NCBI GenBank assembly: GCA_036275915.1
Contig: DASUCV010000004.1
Location: 788,204 to 852,203 of the forward strand
Reading direction: 5' to 3'
DNA: 64,000 nt
Source: Candidatus Polarisedimenticolaceae bacterium
GTDB taxonomy: Bacteria > Acidobacteriota > Polarisedimenticolia > Polarisedimenticolales > DASRJG01
Shown here piece after piece: positions 1 to 8,237 of the stretch. Position numbers and translations under genes: made by a program. Position 1 is the stretch's first letter; each line of letters opens with the position of its first letter. Under the pieces are notes generated by a model. The model made no database searches. It was not told the DNA's origin and saw only the letters and a list, made by a program, of their open reading frames with translations.

Positions 1-1
1 C

Positions 2-589
2 AAGACGACGCTCTTCCGCATGATCGTCGGCCAGGAGAAGCCCGACGCGGGGACGCTACGGATCGGCGAGACCGTGAAGCTCTCGTACGTCGATCAGAGC
101 CGCGACGTCCTCAAGGACGACGACACCGTCTGGCAGGCGATCTCCGAAGGCCACGACCTCATCGCCCTCGGGAAGCGCGAGGTCCCGTCGCGCGCGTACT
201 GCTCGTGGTTCAACTTCAAGGGCTCGGACCAGCAGAAGCCGGTGAAGGCGCTGTCGGGCGGCGAGCGGAACCGCGTTCACATGGCGCGGATGTTCAAGGC
301 GGGCGGGAACGTCCTCCTGCTCGACGAGCCGACGAACGATCTCGACGTCGACACGCTGCGCGCGCTCGAAGAAGCGCTCGTCAATTTCGCGGGCTGCGCG
401 GTGATCATCTCGCACGACCGCTGGTTCCTCGACCGCATCGCGACGCACATCCTCGCCTTCGAGGGCGACAGCCAGGTCGTGTGGTTCGAGGGGAACTACC
501 AGGAGTACGAGGCCGACAAGAAGCGCCGGCTCGGAGCGGAAGCGGACCAGCCGCACCGCATCAAGTATCGGAAGCTGACGAGATCCTAA
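2..589 (+). CDS. ettA: EttA-type ABC-F translational throttle ATPase, 3' part
   Basis: This is the C-terminal half of an ABC-F ATPase. The window opens inside the Walker A of the second nucleotide-binding domain (KTTLFRMI follows the missing G-K). The signature ALSGGERNR, Walker [13 protein letters not shown] and switch histidine [11 protein letters not shown] follow in order, and the end [13 protein letters not shown] is typical of EttA. EttA is known to bind the ribosomal E site and gate the first steps of translation according to ATP/ADP. It is cytosolic with no membrane segment. The start and the first ATPase domain lie outside the window. It converges on the next gene with a palindrome between them. 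Another ABC-F subfamily is possible but less likely. Confidence 0.93.
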   Translation, partial: KTTLFRMIVGQEKPDAGTLRIGETVKLSYVDQSRDVLKDDDTVWQAISEGHDLIALGKREVPSRAYCSWFNFKGSDQQKPVKALSGGERNRVHMARMFKAGGNVLLLDEPTNDLDVDTLRALEEALVNFAGCAVIISHDRWFLDRIATHILAFEGDSQVVWFEGNYQEYEADKKRRLGAEADQPHRIKYRKLTRS

Positions 590-591
590 GA

Positions 592-674
592 AAGTCAACA
601 GTCAACAGTCGACAGTCAACAGTTTCCGGAATCGGAACCGTCGACTGTTAACTGTCGACTGTCGACTGTGAACT
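592..674. repeat. imperfect palindrome of GTCAACAGTC/GTCGACAGTC units between convergent genes
   Basis: The left arm (about 592-629) is made of repeated AACAGTC/GACAGTC units and the right arm (about 637-674) is its imperfect inverse complement, with a short centre around 630-636. It fills the gap between the stop of ettA and the stop of the facing gene. It could act as a bidirectional terminator; it has no T-tract of its own. Its sequence is unrelated to the GGGGACAG palindromes elsewhere in the window. Confidence 0.7.
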
Positions 675-679
675 TCTTC

Positions 680-1009
680 TCAGCTTGCCTGCGTGATCTT
701 GGTCGCGTCCAGCCAGTTCTTGCCATCCTTCTGCGTGACCTTGCCGGTGGCGACGACGTTCTTCTCGCCCTTGCAAACGTGTCCGAACTCTTCGGCCACC
801 TTGTTCTTGGCGACGTAGTACTGCGTCTCCTTGCCGTCGACGGTCGCGACGATGACGTTCTGGCACTCCTTCTGACCTTCGACCTTCAGCGCGCACTTCG
901 CGCAGACCAGTTTGCCGGTCACCGTGACGTCCTTCGCGTCGCCCGCGAAGGTGAGGGAGGCGAGGCCGATGATGGCCACGAGGGCCAGGAGCAGACGGAC
1001 GATCTTCAT
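680..1009 (-). CDS. small exported Cys-rich protein, DUF6370-like
   Basis: A 109-residue exported protein. Residues 1-22 form a signal peptide ending LTFA. The mature part holds a CAKC motif at 36-39, a further Cys in KECQN and one in HVCKG, so four cysteines in all. This matches, from memory, the DUF6370 family of small periplasmic proteins with a CAKC core. The cysteines could bind a metal or form disulfides, but the function is not known. It stands alone: it is convergent with ettA and its 5' side faces the cysteine dioxygenase gene. The start has a good AGGAG-like sequence upstream on the minus strand (AGGAGTCTGCCC before ATG). Confidence 0.8.
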   Translation of the reverse strand: MKIVRLLLALVAIIGLASLTFAGDAKDVTVTGKLVCAKCALKVEGQKECQNVIVATVDGKETQYYVAKNKVAEEFGHVCKGEKNVVATGKVTQKDGKNWLDATKITQAS

Positions 1010-1154
1010 GGGCAGACTCCTCTTGGGATGGGTCCCGCGTCATTCTATCGCGGGATTCCGGTGGCGCCAGAATCCGGGCGCGCGCGGCGGGGGCCGCGGC
1101 CGGCGCGCTTGACACCACCGTCCCCCTGCGTCACCCTTCCCTGGGGCGGCAAAC

Positions 1155-1727
1155 ATGCGACAGGCTTCGCTGCAGACACTGCAACACCTCGTCGACCGGC
1201 TCGACGCCTCCGTGCGTCTGGGCGAGGTCCACACGGTCACGAGCCACGTCAAGACCGCCCTGTGCGACCTGATCCGTGCGCACACGCTCGAGATCCCCGA
1301 CAAGTTCTGCCGCCCGCACCCCGACCGCTACGCCCGACGCCTCCTCCACCGGAACGAGGAGCTGGGCTACACCGCGGTCGTCATGACGTGGGGTCCTGGA
1401 CAGCAGACGACCCTCCACGACCACCACGGCATGTGGTGCGTCGAAGGGGTCATCGCGGGCGAGATGAGTGTCACCCGCTACGACCTGCTCGAGAAGGTCG
1501 AGGGGCGCTACAAGTTCACGCTCGTCGAGGAGGTCTTGGCCGGCGTCGGGTCGTCGGGGGCGCTGATCCCGCCGTACGAGTACCACGTGCTCGGTAACGC
1601 CCTCTCCGACCGGAATTCCGTCACCCTCCACATCTACGGCGGCGAGATGGACCGCTGCAGCATCTTCGAGCCGGAGGCCGACGGCTTGTGGCGCCGGAGC
1701 GAGAAGCGCCTCCAGTACGACGAGTAG
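1155..1727 (+). CDS. cysteine dioxygenase family cupin
   Basis: A 190-residue cupin of the cysteine dioxygenase type I family, which oxidises cysteine (or a related thiol such as 3-mercaptopropionate) to the sulfinate with a non-haem iron. The three histidine iron ligands can be seen: H88 and H90 in TTLHDHHG and H144 in YEYHVLGN. The SVTLHIYGG strand near the C-terminus also fits the family. Length is normal for bacterial members. There is no signal peptide. The TTG start of the YeiH-type transporter lies 12 bp downstream, so the two are probably one operon that makes and then exports oxidised sulfur. The exact thiol substrate cannot be read from the sequence. Confidence 0.88.
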   Translation: MRQASLQTLQHLVDRLDASVRLGEVHTVTSHVKTALCDLIRAHTLEIPDKFCRPHPDRYARRLLHRNEELGYTAVVMTWGPGQQTTLHDHHGMWCVEGVIAGEMSVTRYDLLEKVEGRYKFTLVEEVLAGVGSSGALIPPYEYHVLGNALSDRNSVTLHIYGGEMDRCSIFEPEADGLWRRSEKRLQYDE

Positions 1728-1739
1728 GCCCGACTCCCT

Positions 1740-2783
1740 TTGCCTTCGAAGAACGGAGTGCTCGCGGTCCTACCGGGGCTTGCCCTCGTGGTGGCCCTGG
1801 CCGTCGTCGCCCGCTTGATCCACGGCCGCGTCCCTCCCGACATCGGGAAGCTCGTCGGCGAGGTGATCTTCGCGGTGATCTTGGGCCTCGCGGTCGGGAA
1901 CATCTTCCGCATCCCCAAGTTCGCCGAGCCCGGGATCAAGTTCGCGTTTCAGACCCTCCTCCGCCTCGCGATCGTCCTCCTCGGTGCGACGTTCACGTTC
2001 ACAGCGGCGCTGTCGATCGGGGCGCGCGCGCTCCTCATGGTCGTCGCCCTCATGACGCTCGCGCTCCTGACGGCTCATGCCCTCGGCAGAATCGTCGGCG
2101 TGCCCGGCAAGCTCTCCACGCTGATCGGCGTCGGCACCGCCGTGTGCGGGAATACCGCGATCTCGGCGGTCGCCCCGGTCATCGGCGCTGCGGACGAGGA
2201 GACCTCGTTCGCAATCGCGACGAACACCCTCTTCGGCACGCTCGCGGTCTTCGCGTACCCGATCCTCGGCCATGCCCTCCACCTCTCCGACCCCGCGTTC
2301 GGCACGTGGGCGGGGACGGCGGTCAACGACACGTCGCAGGTCGTCGCGACCGGCTTCGCCTACAGCGCGGCCGCCGGGAAAGTGGCGACCGTCGTCAAGC
2401 TGACACGGAACACGCTCATGGGCGGGGTCATCATCCTCATGGCGGTCCTCTACGGGAGGAGCGCCACCGGCTCGATCGGCCAGCGCGTGAAGCAGTCGGT
2501 GCCCCTGTTCGTCCTCGGCTTCCTCCTCACGTGCCTCCTCAACACCGTGGGGGTCCTGGCGACCGTGGGGAACCTCCTCCACCGTGACCTCTCCGCCGAC
2601 GCGCAGACCGCCGCCAAGTTCCTCGTGCTGGTGGCCCTGGCCGGCGTCGGGCTCGGCACGCGCTTCTCGGCGATGCGACGGATCGGCCTCCGCCCGTTCT
2701 GGGTCGGGCTCGCGACCGCCCTCGTCACCGCCGGCGCCAGTTACGCCATGATCCACGCCTTCGGCGCCGCCGCGTCCGCGTGA
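1740..2783 (+). CDS. YeiH-type putative sulfate/sulfite exporter
   Basis: A 347-residue polytopic inner-membrane protein with about ten hydrophobic segments, of the YeiH / conserved hypothetical 698 family (PF03601), often annotated as a putative sulfate exporter. The conserved region GVGTAVCGNTAISAVAPVI and the later TAVNDTSQVVA segment are family hallmarks. The start is TTG, chosen because it begins 12 bp after the cysteine dioxygenase stop and is followed directly by the first hydrophobic helix. The neighbour suggests that it removes sulfite or sulfonates made during cysteine breakdown. That link is inferred from the pairing, not from any substrate motif. Confidence 0.87.
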   Translation: MPSKNGVLAVLPGLALVVALAVVARLIHGRVPPDIGKLVGEVIFAVILGLAVGNIFRIPKFAEPGIKFAFQTLLRLAIVLLGATFTFTAALSIGARALLMVVALMTLALLTAHALGRIVGVPGKLSTLIGVGTAVCGNTAISAVAPVIGAADEETSFAIATNTLFGTLAVFAYPILGHALHLSDPAFGTWAGTAVNDTSQVVATGFAYSAAAGKVATVVKLTRNTLMGGVIILMAVLYGRSATGSIGQRVKQSVPLFVLGFLLTCLLNTVGVLATVGNLLHRDLSADAQTAAKFLVLVALAGVGLGTRFSAMRRIGLRPFWVGLATALVTAGASYAMIHAFGAAASA

Positions 2784-2835
2784 CGCGGCTCCGCCCGAAA
2801 GTGCGTTAGTCTTTTTCTTTCGCAAGGGGGTCGAC

Positions 2836-3219
2836 ATGAAGGGCTGGCGTTTCGCCGTCGGCATCACGGCGTCGCTTCTCGTCATCGCCAACGGCGTCAT
2901 GCACACACTCGTCGGCTGGAAGGTGATGCGCGCGGCGCTCGACGCCGCCGGAGTCGGCTCGGACGTCGTCGACAACCTCGGCCTGGGCTGGACGTTCGGA
3001 GGCGTCGCGATGTTCGCGTTCGGAGCGATTGCGATCGCGTCGTTCCTCGCGCGGAAGCGGAACCCTCAGGCATCGCTCGGCGCGGTCGCGATCATCGCGC
3101 TCGCCTATCTCCTGTTCGGGATCGGCGCGTTCGTCGCCAGCCGGTTCAATCCGTTCTTCCTCGTCTTCATCGTGCCGGGCGCCCTCCTCGGCCTCGCCGT
3201 GTGGCCCGAGAAGGCGTGA
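2836..3219 (+). CDS. small four-helix membrane protein
   Basis: A 127-residue integral membrane protein with four predicted helices: about residues 6-25, 48-72, 81-100 and 103-122. It has a good ribosome site (AAGGGGG) before ATG. I do not recognise a named family; similar small proteins are annotated only as hypothetical membrane proteins. Its TGA overlaps the ATG of the following lipoprotein gene (TGATG), and that gene in turn overlaps the GNAT gene, so the three are translated as a coupled unit. No catalytic motif is visible. Confidence 0.75.
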   Translation: MKGWRFAVGITASLLVIANGVMHTLVGWKVMRAALDAAGVGSDVVDNLGLGWTFGGVAMFAFGAIAIASFLARKRNPQASLGAVAIIALAYLLFGIGAFVASRFNPFFLVFIVPGALLGLAVWPEKA

Positions 3220-4067
3220 TGCGCGCGGCCGCCGCCGCGCTGACCACCCTGGCGCTCGCCGGGTGCCGCGCCCCGGGCGCGCCGCGGACCGACGCCGCGG
3301 GAATCGGCCAGGTCTGGGTGCCGGCCGGCAGCTTCACGATGGGAACGACCGAAGGCGAGATCGCGCTGCTGCGCGCGGAGAAGCCGCCGGACTGGGTCGC
3401 GCGCGCGGTGGGGCGTGAGGCGCCCGCGCACCACGTGAGCCTCTCGCACGGGTTCTGGATCGATGAGCGCGAGGTCACGAATGCCGCGTTCGACCGCTTC
3501 GTCAAGGACGGCGGGTACGGACGCCGCGATCTCTGGTCGGCCGACGGGCTCGCGTGGCTCGCGCACCAGGATCGCGCTGCCCTTCCCGCTACGTGCCTCG
3601 GCACGGAGCCCGAGATGCCGCGGCGGTGCGTGACCTGGTTCGAGGCCGAGGCGTACGCGCGGTGGCGCGGCGGGCGCCTCCCGACCGAAGCCGAGTGGGA
3701 ATTCGCCGCGCGCGGCCCGGCCTCGTCGGTCTACCCCTGGGGCATGGCGTTCGACGCGTCGCGCTGCAACGTCGAGGACAGCCCGGGTCCGACTCCCGCG
3801 GGGAAGTTCCCGTCGGGGCGGAGTTGGGTCGGCGCCTCCGACATGGCGGGAAACGCGATGGAGTGGGTCTCCGACTGGCTCGCGCCGTACGCCGTCGACG
3901 ACGTCACCGATCCGGCGGGGCCCTCCACCGGAAAGGTGAAGGTCGAGAAGGGCGGCTGGTGGGGCGCGAACCGGTACGTTGCGCGGGCCGCCTATCGCCA
4001 CTTCGAGGATCCGCCGAGCTACGGCGACAAGCACATCGGCTTCCGTGTCGTGACCGACGAGCGATGA
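3219..4067 (+). CDS. SUMF1/FGE-fold lipoprotein lacking the catalytic cysteines
   Basis: A 282-residue protein of the formylglycine-generating-enzyme (SUMF1) fold. The N-terminus MRAAAAALTTLALAGC is a lipoprotein signal with lipobox cysteine 16. The start at 3219 is chosen over an upstream GTG because it begins this signal and overlaps the previous stop. Family blocks present are WVPAGSFTMGTTEGE, WIDEREVTNAAFDRF, GGRLPTEAEWEFAARG, MAGNAMEWVSDW and the final HIGFRVV. True FGEs end this last block in GFRC; here it is GFRVV, so sulfatase maturation is unlikely. Many such proteins act as binding or structural modules. The gene is coupled to its neighbours on both sides. Confidence 0.85.
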   Translation: MRAAAAALTTLALAGCRAPGAPRTDAAGIGQVWVPAGSFTMGTTEGEIALLRAEKPPDWVARAVGREAPAHHVSLSHGFWIDEREVTNAAFDRFVKDGGYGRRDLWSADGLAWLAHQDRAALPATCLGTEPEMPRRCVTWFEAEAYARWRGGRLPTEAEWEFAARGPASSVYPWGMAFDASRCNVEDSPGPTPAGKFPSGRSWVGASDMAGNAMEWVSDWLAPYAVDDVTDPAGPSTGKVKVEKGGWWGANRYVARAAYRHFEDPPSYGDKHIGFRVVTDER

Positions 4068-4585
4068 CGGGAATCGCCGTGCGCACGGCGCTCCGCGCGG
4101 GCGATCTCGACGAGATCGTCCGCCTCCACGGAACGGTCTACGCGAGCGAGTGCGGCTTCAACGCGACCTTCGAGACCTACGTCGCAGGTCCGCTGGCGGC
4201 GTTCGGTGCCAGGACGTCGCGTCACGAGCGGATCTGGATCGCCGAATCCGAAGGGCGCATCGTCGGCTGCATCGCGATCGTCGACACGGGAACGCGGATC
4301 GCGCAGCTCCGCTGGTACCTCGTCTCCCCGGCCGCGCGGGGCGCCGGGCTCGGCACCGCCCTCCTCGACGAGGCGATCGCATTCGCTCGCCAGTCGGGGT
4401 ACCGAACGATCTTCCTCTGGACGGTGAGCCTGCTGACCGCGGCGGCCCGGCGCTACGAGGCCGCGGGGTTCGCCAAGGTCGAGGAGCGGGCCGGCCGGCA
4501 CTGGGGAGTCGAGGTCGTCGAAGAGCGTTACGACCTCATGCTGGCCGACAACGCCGGTCATCTTCCAAACTCGCGGGTTTCCTAG
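4064..4585 (+). CDS. GNAT family N-acetyltransferase
   Basis: A 173-residue cytosolic GNAT acetyltransferase. The acetyl-CoA binding motif A is clear: SPAARGAGLGTALLDEAI, with the R-G-A-G-L-G pyrophosphate loop. It is followed by YRTIFLWTVSLLTAAARRYEAAGF, the typical last strand and helix. The ATG at 4064 overlaps the TGA of the SUMF1-like gene by four bases (ATGA), which decides the start. Some related proteins are fused to MarR regulators, but no HTH is present here. The substrate is unknown. Confidence 0.86.
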   Translation: MTGIAVRTALRAGDLDEIVRLHGTVYASECGFNATFETYVAGPLAAFGARTSRHERIWIAESEGRIVGCIAIVDTGTRIAQLRWYLVSPAARGAGLGTALLDEAIAFARQSGYRTIFLWTVSLLTAAARRYEAAGFAKVEERAGRHWGVEVVEERYDLMLADNAGHLPNSRVS

Positions 4586-4651
4586 GTTCTTTTCAGGAAA
4601 AACGCGCTTCGGAGGCTTGCCGCCGGGCCCCCGGCAACCAACATTGGCCGC

Positions 4652-5092
4652 ATGGATACGATGCGTGCCTCAGGCGTCGCCGTCGTCGCGCGATTCGTCG
4701 ACGGCCGCGTGCTCAAGGGGACGACCCACGACTTCTCGCCAAGCAAGGAGGTCTTCCACCTGCACGGCGTCTGCGACGCGAGCGCGCGCGGCCTCCTGGT
4801 CCCGCTCGCGTCGTTGAAGGCCGTCTTCTTCGTGAAGACGTACGACGGGAACGCCAGGCACGTCGAGAACCTCGACGTCGCCGGCGCCGCGGGCCAGGGC
4901 CGCCGCATCATCGTGACGTTCATGGACGACGAGGTCGTCGCCGGATTCACGACCGGCTACGCGAAGGACAAGCAGGGATTCTTCGTCGTCCCGGCCGATC
5001 CGCGCAGCAACAACGCGCGCATCTACGTCGTCACCGCCGCGGTGAAGACCATCGCCTGGGCCGAATGCCCGGCCGCTAAGCTCGGCGCGTAA
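4652..5092 (+). CDS. small cytosolic protein with DUF6982/PilZ-like beta domain
   Basis: A 146-residue soluble protein. The core VARFVDGRVLKGTTHDFSP and the later VVPADPRSNNARIYVV recall, from memory, a small beta-rich domain (DUF6982) found in Acidobacteriota and related phyla, where the phrase DGRVLKG-T-DFSP is common. There is no signal peptide or membrane segment. It may bind a ligand or polymer, but nothing here shows a catalytic site. It is followed, before the next convergent gene, by a very long palindrome. The start ATG is the first in frame; a second ATG lies three codons later (MDTM). Confidence 0.72.
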   Translation: MDTMRASGVAVVARFVDGRVLKGTTHDFSPSKEVFHLHGVCDASARGLLVPLASLKAVFFVKTYDGNARHVENLDVAGAAGQGRRIIVTFMDDEVVAGFTTGYAKDKQGFFVVPADPRSNNARIYVVTAAVKTIAWAECPAAKLGA

Positions 5093-5099
5093 TAGAAGT

Positions 5100-5219
5100 G
5101 GGACAGTAACCGAGTTTTTTCTACACAGACACAGAGGGGACAGCTTCCGAAACTCGCACCTCAGTGTTTCGGAAGCTGTCCCCTCTGTGTCTGTGTAGAA
5201 AAAACTCGGTTACTGTCCC
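5100..5219. repeat. perfect 54-bp inverted repeat with GGGACAG ends
   Basis: The left arm 5100-5153 and right arm 5166-5219 are exact inverse complements over 54 bases, with a 12-base loop at 5154-5165. Each arm starts at the outside with GGGACAGTAACCGAG, continues through TTTTTTCTACACAGACACAGA and holds a second GGGGACAG inside, so the element looks like one palindrome nested in another. It lies between two convergent stops. In RNA it would form an extremely stable hairpin and is a likely bidirectional terminator. It is the longest member of the GGGGACAG series in this window. Confidence 0.93.
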
Positions 5220-5223
5220 CTTA

Positions 5224-5607
5224 CTATTTCGCGGCGGCCTCGAAGTGGAAGTGGACCTCCATCGTCGGGAAGGTCCACGACTTCGGCAGGGGCGGAAACG
5301 GCGCGGCGGCTTTCACCGCGGCGACGGCGGCATCGTCCCAGGGCTTGAAACCGGTCAGCATGTTTTCGCGGAGGCCGGAGAGCTTGCCGTCCGTCGCGAT
5401 CTCGGCGATCAGTACGGTTTTCTTCCCCACCGGGGCGCCCGCGGGCGCGTGCCACGCCTTGCGGACCTTCTCGGCCGCCACCTTCTGATAGGCCACGTCG
5501 GTGAACGCGGGGGTGAAGTAGGCGGTGAACCGCGGCACGATCTTGCCCGCCGCGAAGGCGCTCCCGATGAAGAGAAGGCCGGCGAGCGCGAGACAGCCGA
5601 ATCGCAT
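5224..5607 (-). CDS. exported protein with TonB C-terminal-like domain
   Basis: A 127-residue exported protein. The start at 5607 (MRFGCLALAGLLF) is chosen because it begins a clear signal peptide ending SAFAAG; an upstream extension in the same frame is Arg-rich and not convincing. The mature part has the pattern KVRKAWHAPAG, VLIAEIATDGKL and FKPWDDAAVAAVKAAAPFPPLP, which resembles the TonB C-terminal fold (W-P-x(n)-G-x-V and A-x-x-A-x-x-x-W/F). It lacks an N-terminal TonB proline spacer, so it is more a TonB_C-like periplasmic protein than a classical TonB. It is convergent with the DUF6982-like gene and divergent from the ArsR fusion. Confidence 0.72.
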   Translation of the reverse strand: MRFGCLALAGLLFIGSAFAAGKIVPRFTAYFTPAFTDVAYQKVAAEKVRKAWHAPAGAPVGKKTVLIAEIATDGKLSGLRENMLTGFKPWDDAAVAAVKAAAPFPPLPKSWTFPTMEVHFHFEAAAK

Positions 5608-5624
5608 GGGCGGCATTCTAGCCC

Positions 5625-5671
5625 TTGACAGCGGCGCGGGATGGTCTAACCTTCTATCCGCATTGACGGAT
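5625..5671 (+). promoter_or_regulatory. promoter -35 and 16-bp palindromic operator before the ArsR-methyltransferase gene
   Basis: A TTGACA at 5625-5630 can serve as -35; the -10 is weak (TAACCT, 5647-5652). Just after it, ATCCG-CATTGA-CGGAT at 5656-5671 is a perfect 5+5 palindrome, ten bases before the ATG. An ArsR-family repressor binding here would block its own transcription and that of ahcY. The operator role is inferred from position and symmetry. Confidence 0.5.
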
Positions 5672-5680
5672 GGAGTCCTG

Positions 5681-6661
5681 ATGAGCCGCGCCCCCGCGAT
5701 CCTCCAGCAGATGACGGTCCTCGGCGACCCGTTCCGGAGCCGCCTCCTCGCCGTCCTCGAGCGCGGGGAGCTGACCGTCGGCGAGATCTGCCGCGTCCTC
5801 CAGGCGCCGCAGTCGACCGTCAGCCGCCATCTGAAGGCGCTCGCCGACGCGGGCTGGCTCGTCTCGCGCCCCGACGGCACGAATCGGCGTTACGCGCTCC
5901 ACACCGCCGGCCTTCCCCCGGGCTCACGCGCCCTCTGGCTCGTCGTGCGCAAGGAGCTGGCCGACACGCCGGCGTCACGCCAGGACGAGCGCCGGCTCGA
6001 AGATGTCCTCGCCGATCGCCGCACGCGCTCGCAGGCGTTCTTCGCCGCGGGGGCGGCGCAGTGGGATCGCGTACGGGACGAGATGTTCGGTCACGGCTTC
6101 TTCCTGCCGGCGCTCCTCGGTCTCGCGGACGACCGTACCGTCGTAGGCGATCTCGGGTGCGGCACCGGCCCCGTCGCCGAGGCGATCGCGCCGTACGTCG
6201 GCCGCGTCGTGGCCGTCGACGCCTCCCCCGCCATGCTCCGCGCGGCGCGCAAGCGCCTCGCGCGCTTCCCGAACGTCGAGGTCAAGGCCGGCGCGCTCGA
6301 GGCGCTCCCGCTCGATGACGCGTCGCTCGACGCCGCGATCGTCGTCCTCGTCCTTCACCATGTCGAAGACCCAGCGGCCGCGCTCCGCGAGGTCGCCCGC
6401 ACGCTCAAGCCGTCCGGCCGGCTCGTCGTCGTCGACATGCTCCCGCACGACCGCGAGGAGTACCGGCAGCACATGGGGCACCGCTGGCTCGGCTTCCAGG
6501 AGGCCGACATCCTGCGCGCCCTGGAAGAGGCCGGGCTCGCGGAGGCGCGCGTCCGCCCGCTCCCCGCCGATCCCAAAGCCAAGGGTCCCGTCCTCTTCGC
6601 GGCGCGCGCCGTCCGGCCCGCCGTCACGAAAGAACGTCAAGCCGCGTCGTCGCGACGCTGA
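5681..6661 (+). CDS. ArsR-family regulator fused to a SAM-dependent methyltransferase domain (SahR-like)
   Basis: A 326-residue two-domain protein. Residues about 5-95 are an ArsR/SmtB winged helix ([24 protein letters not shown]), without the usual metal-binding cysteines. Residues about 120-310 are a class I methyltransferase domain with motif [17 protein letters not shown] and the [16 protein letters not shown] block. In Proteobacteria, SahR regulators that respond to S-adenosylhomocysteine have the same ArsR type and sit next to ahcY. Here ahcY starts 11 bp downstream, so the methyltransferase domain is likely a SAH/SAM sensor. A true methyltransferase activity remains possible. The start follows a palindromic operator-like site. 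Confidence 0.86.
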   Translation: MSRAPAILQQMTVLGDPFRSRLLAVLERGELTVGEICRVLQAPQSTVSRHLKALADAGWLVSRPDGTNRRYALHTAGLPPGSRALWLVVRKELADTPASRQDERRLEDVLADRRTRSQAFFAAGAAQWDRVRDEMFGHGFFLPALLGLADDRTVVGDLGCGTGPVAEAIAPYVGRVVAVDASPAMLRAARKRLARFPNVEVKAGALEALPLDDASLDAAIVVLVLHHVEDPAAALREVARTLKPSGRLVVVDMLPHDREEYRQHMGHRWLGFQEADILRALEEAGLAEARVRPLPADPKAKGPVLFAARAVRPAVTKERQAASSRR

Positions 6662-6672
6662 GGAGATCCCCG

Positions 6673-8175
<1,503 letters not shown>

Positions 8176-8182
8176 CTGCGGC

Positions 8183-8236
8183 GGGACAGTAACCGAGTTT
8201 TTCTGACGGTGTCAGAAAAACCCGGTTACTGTCCCC
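8183..8236. repeat. GGGACAG palindrome between convergent genes
   Basis: The left arm GGGACAGTAACCGAGTTTTT (from 8183) and the right arm ending CCCGGTTACTGTCCCC (to 8236) are inverse complements with one mismatch, closing on GAC-GGT-GTC at the centre. The outer 20 bases match the outer arms of the palindrome at 5100-5219, so they belong to one family. It lies between ahcY and the facing stop codon and is a likely two-way terminator. Confidence 0.9.
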
Positions 8237-8237
8237 A

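Noticed and set aside
2784-2835. Possible terminator hairpin (CGAAAG...CTTTCG) before the small membrane protein gene
   Set aside because: The stem is only six bases with a long loop, and the T-run lies inside the loop rather than after the stem.
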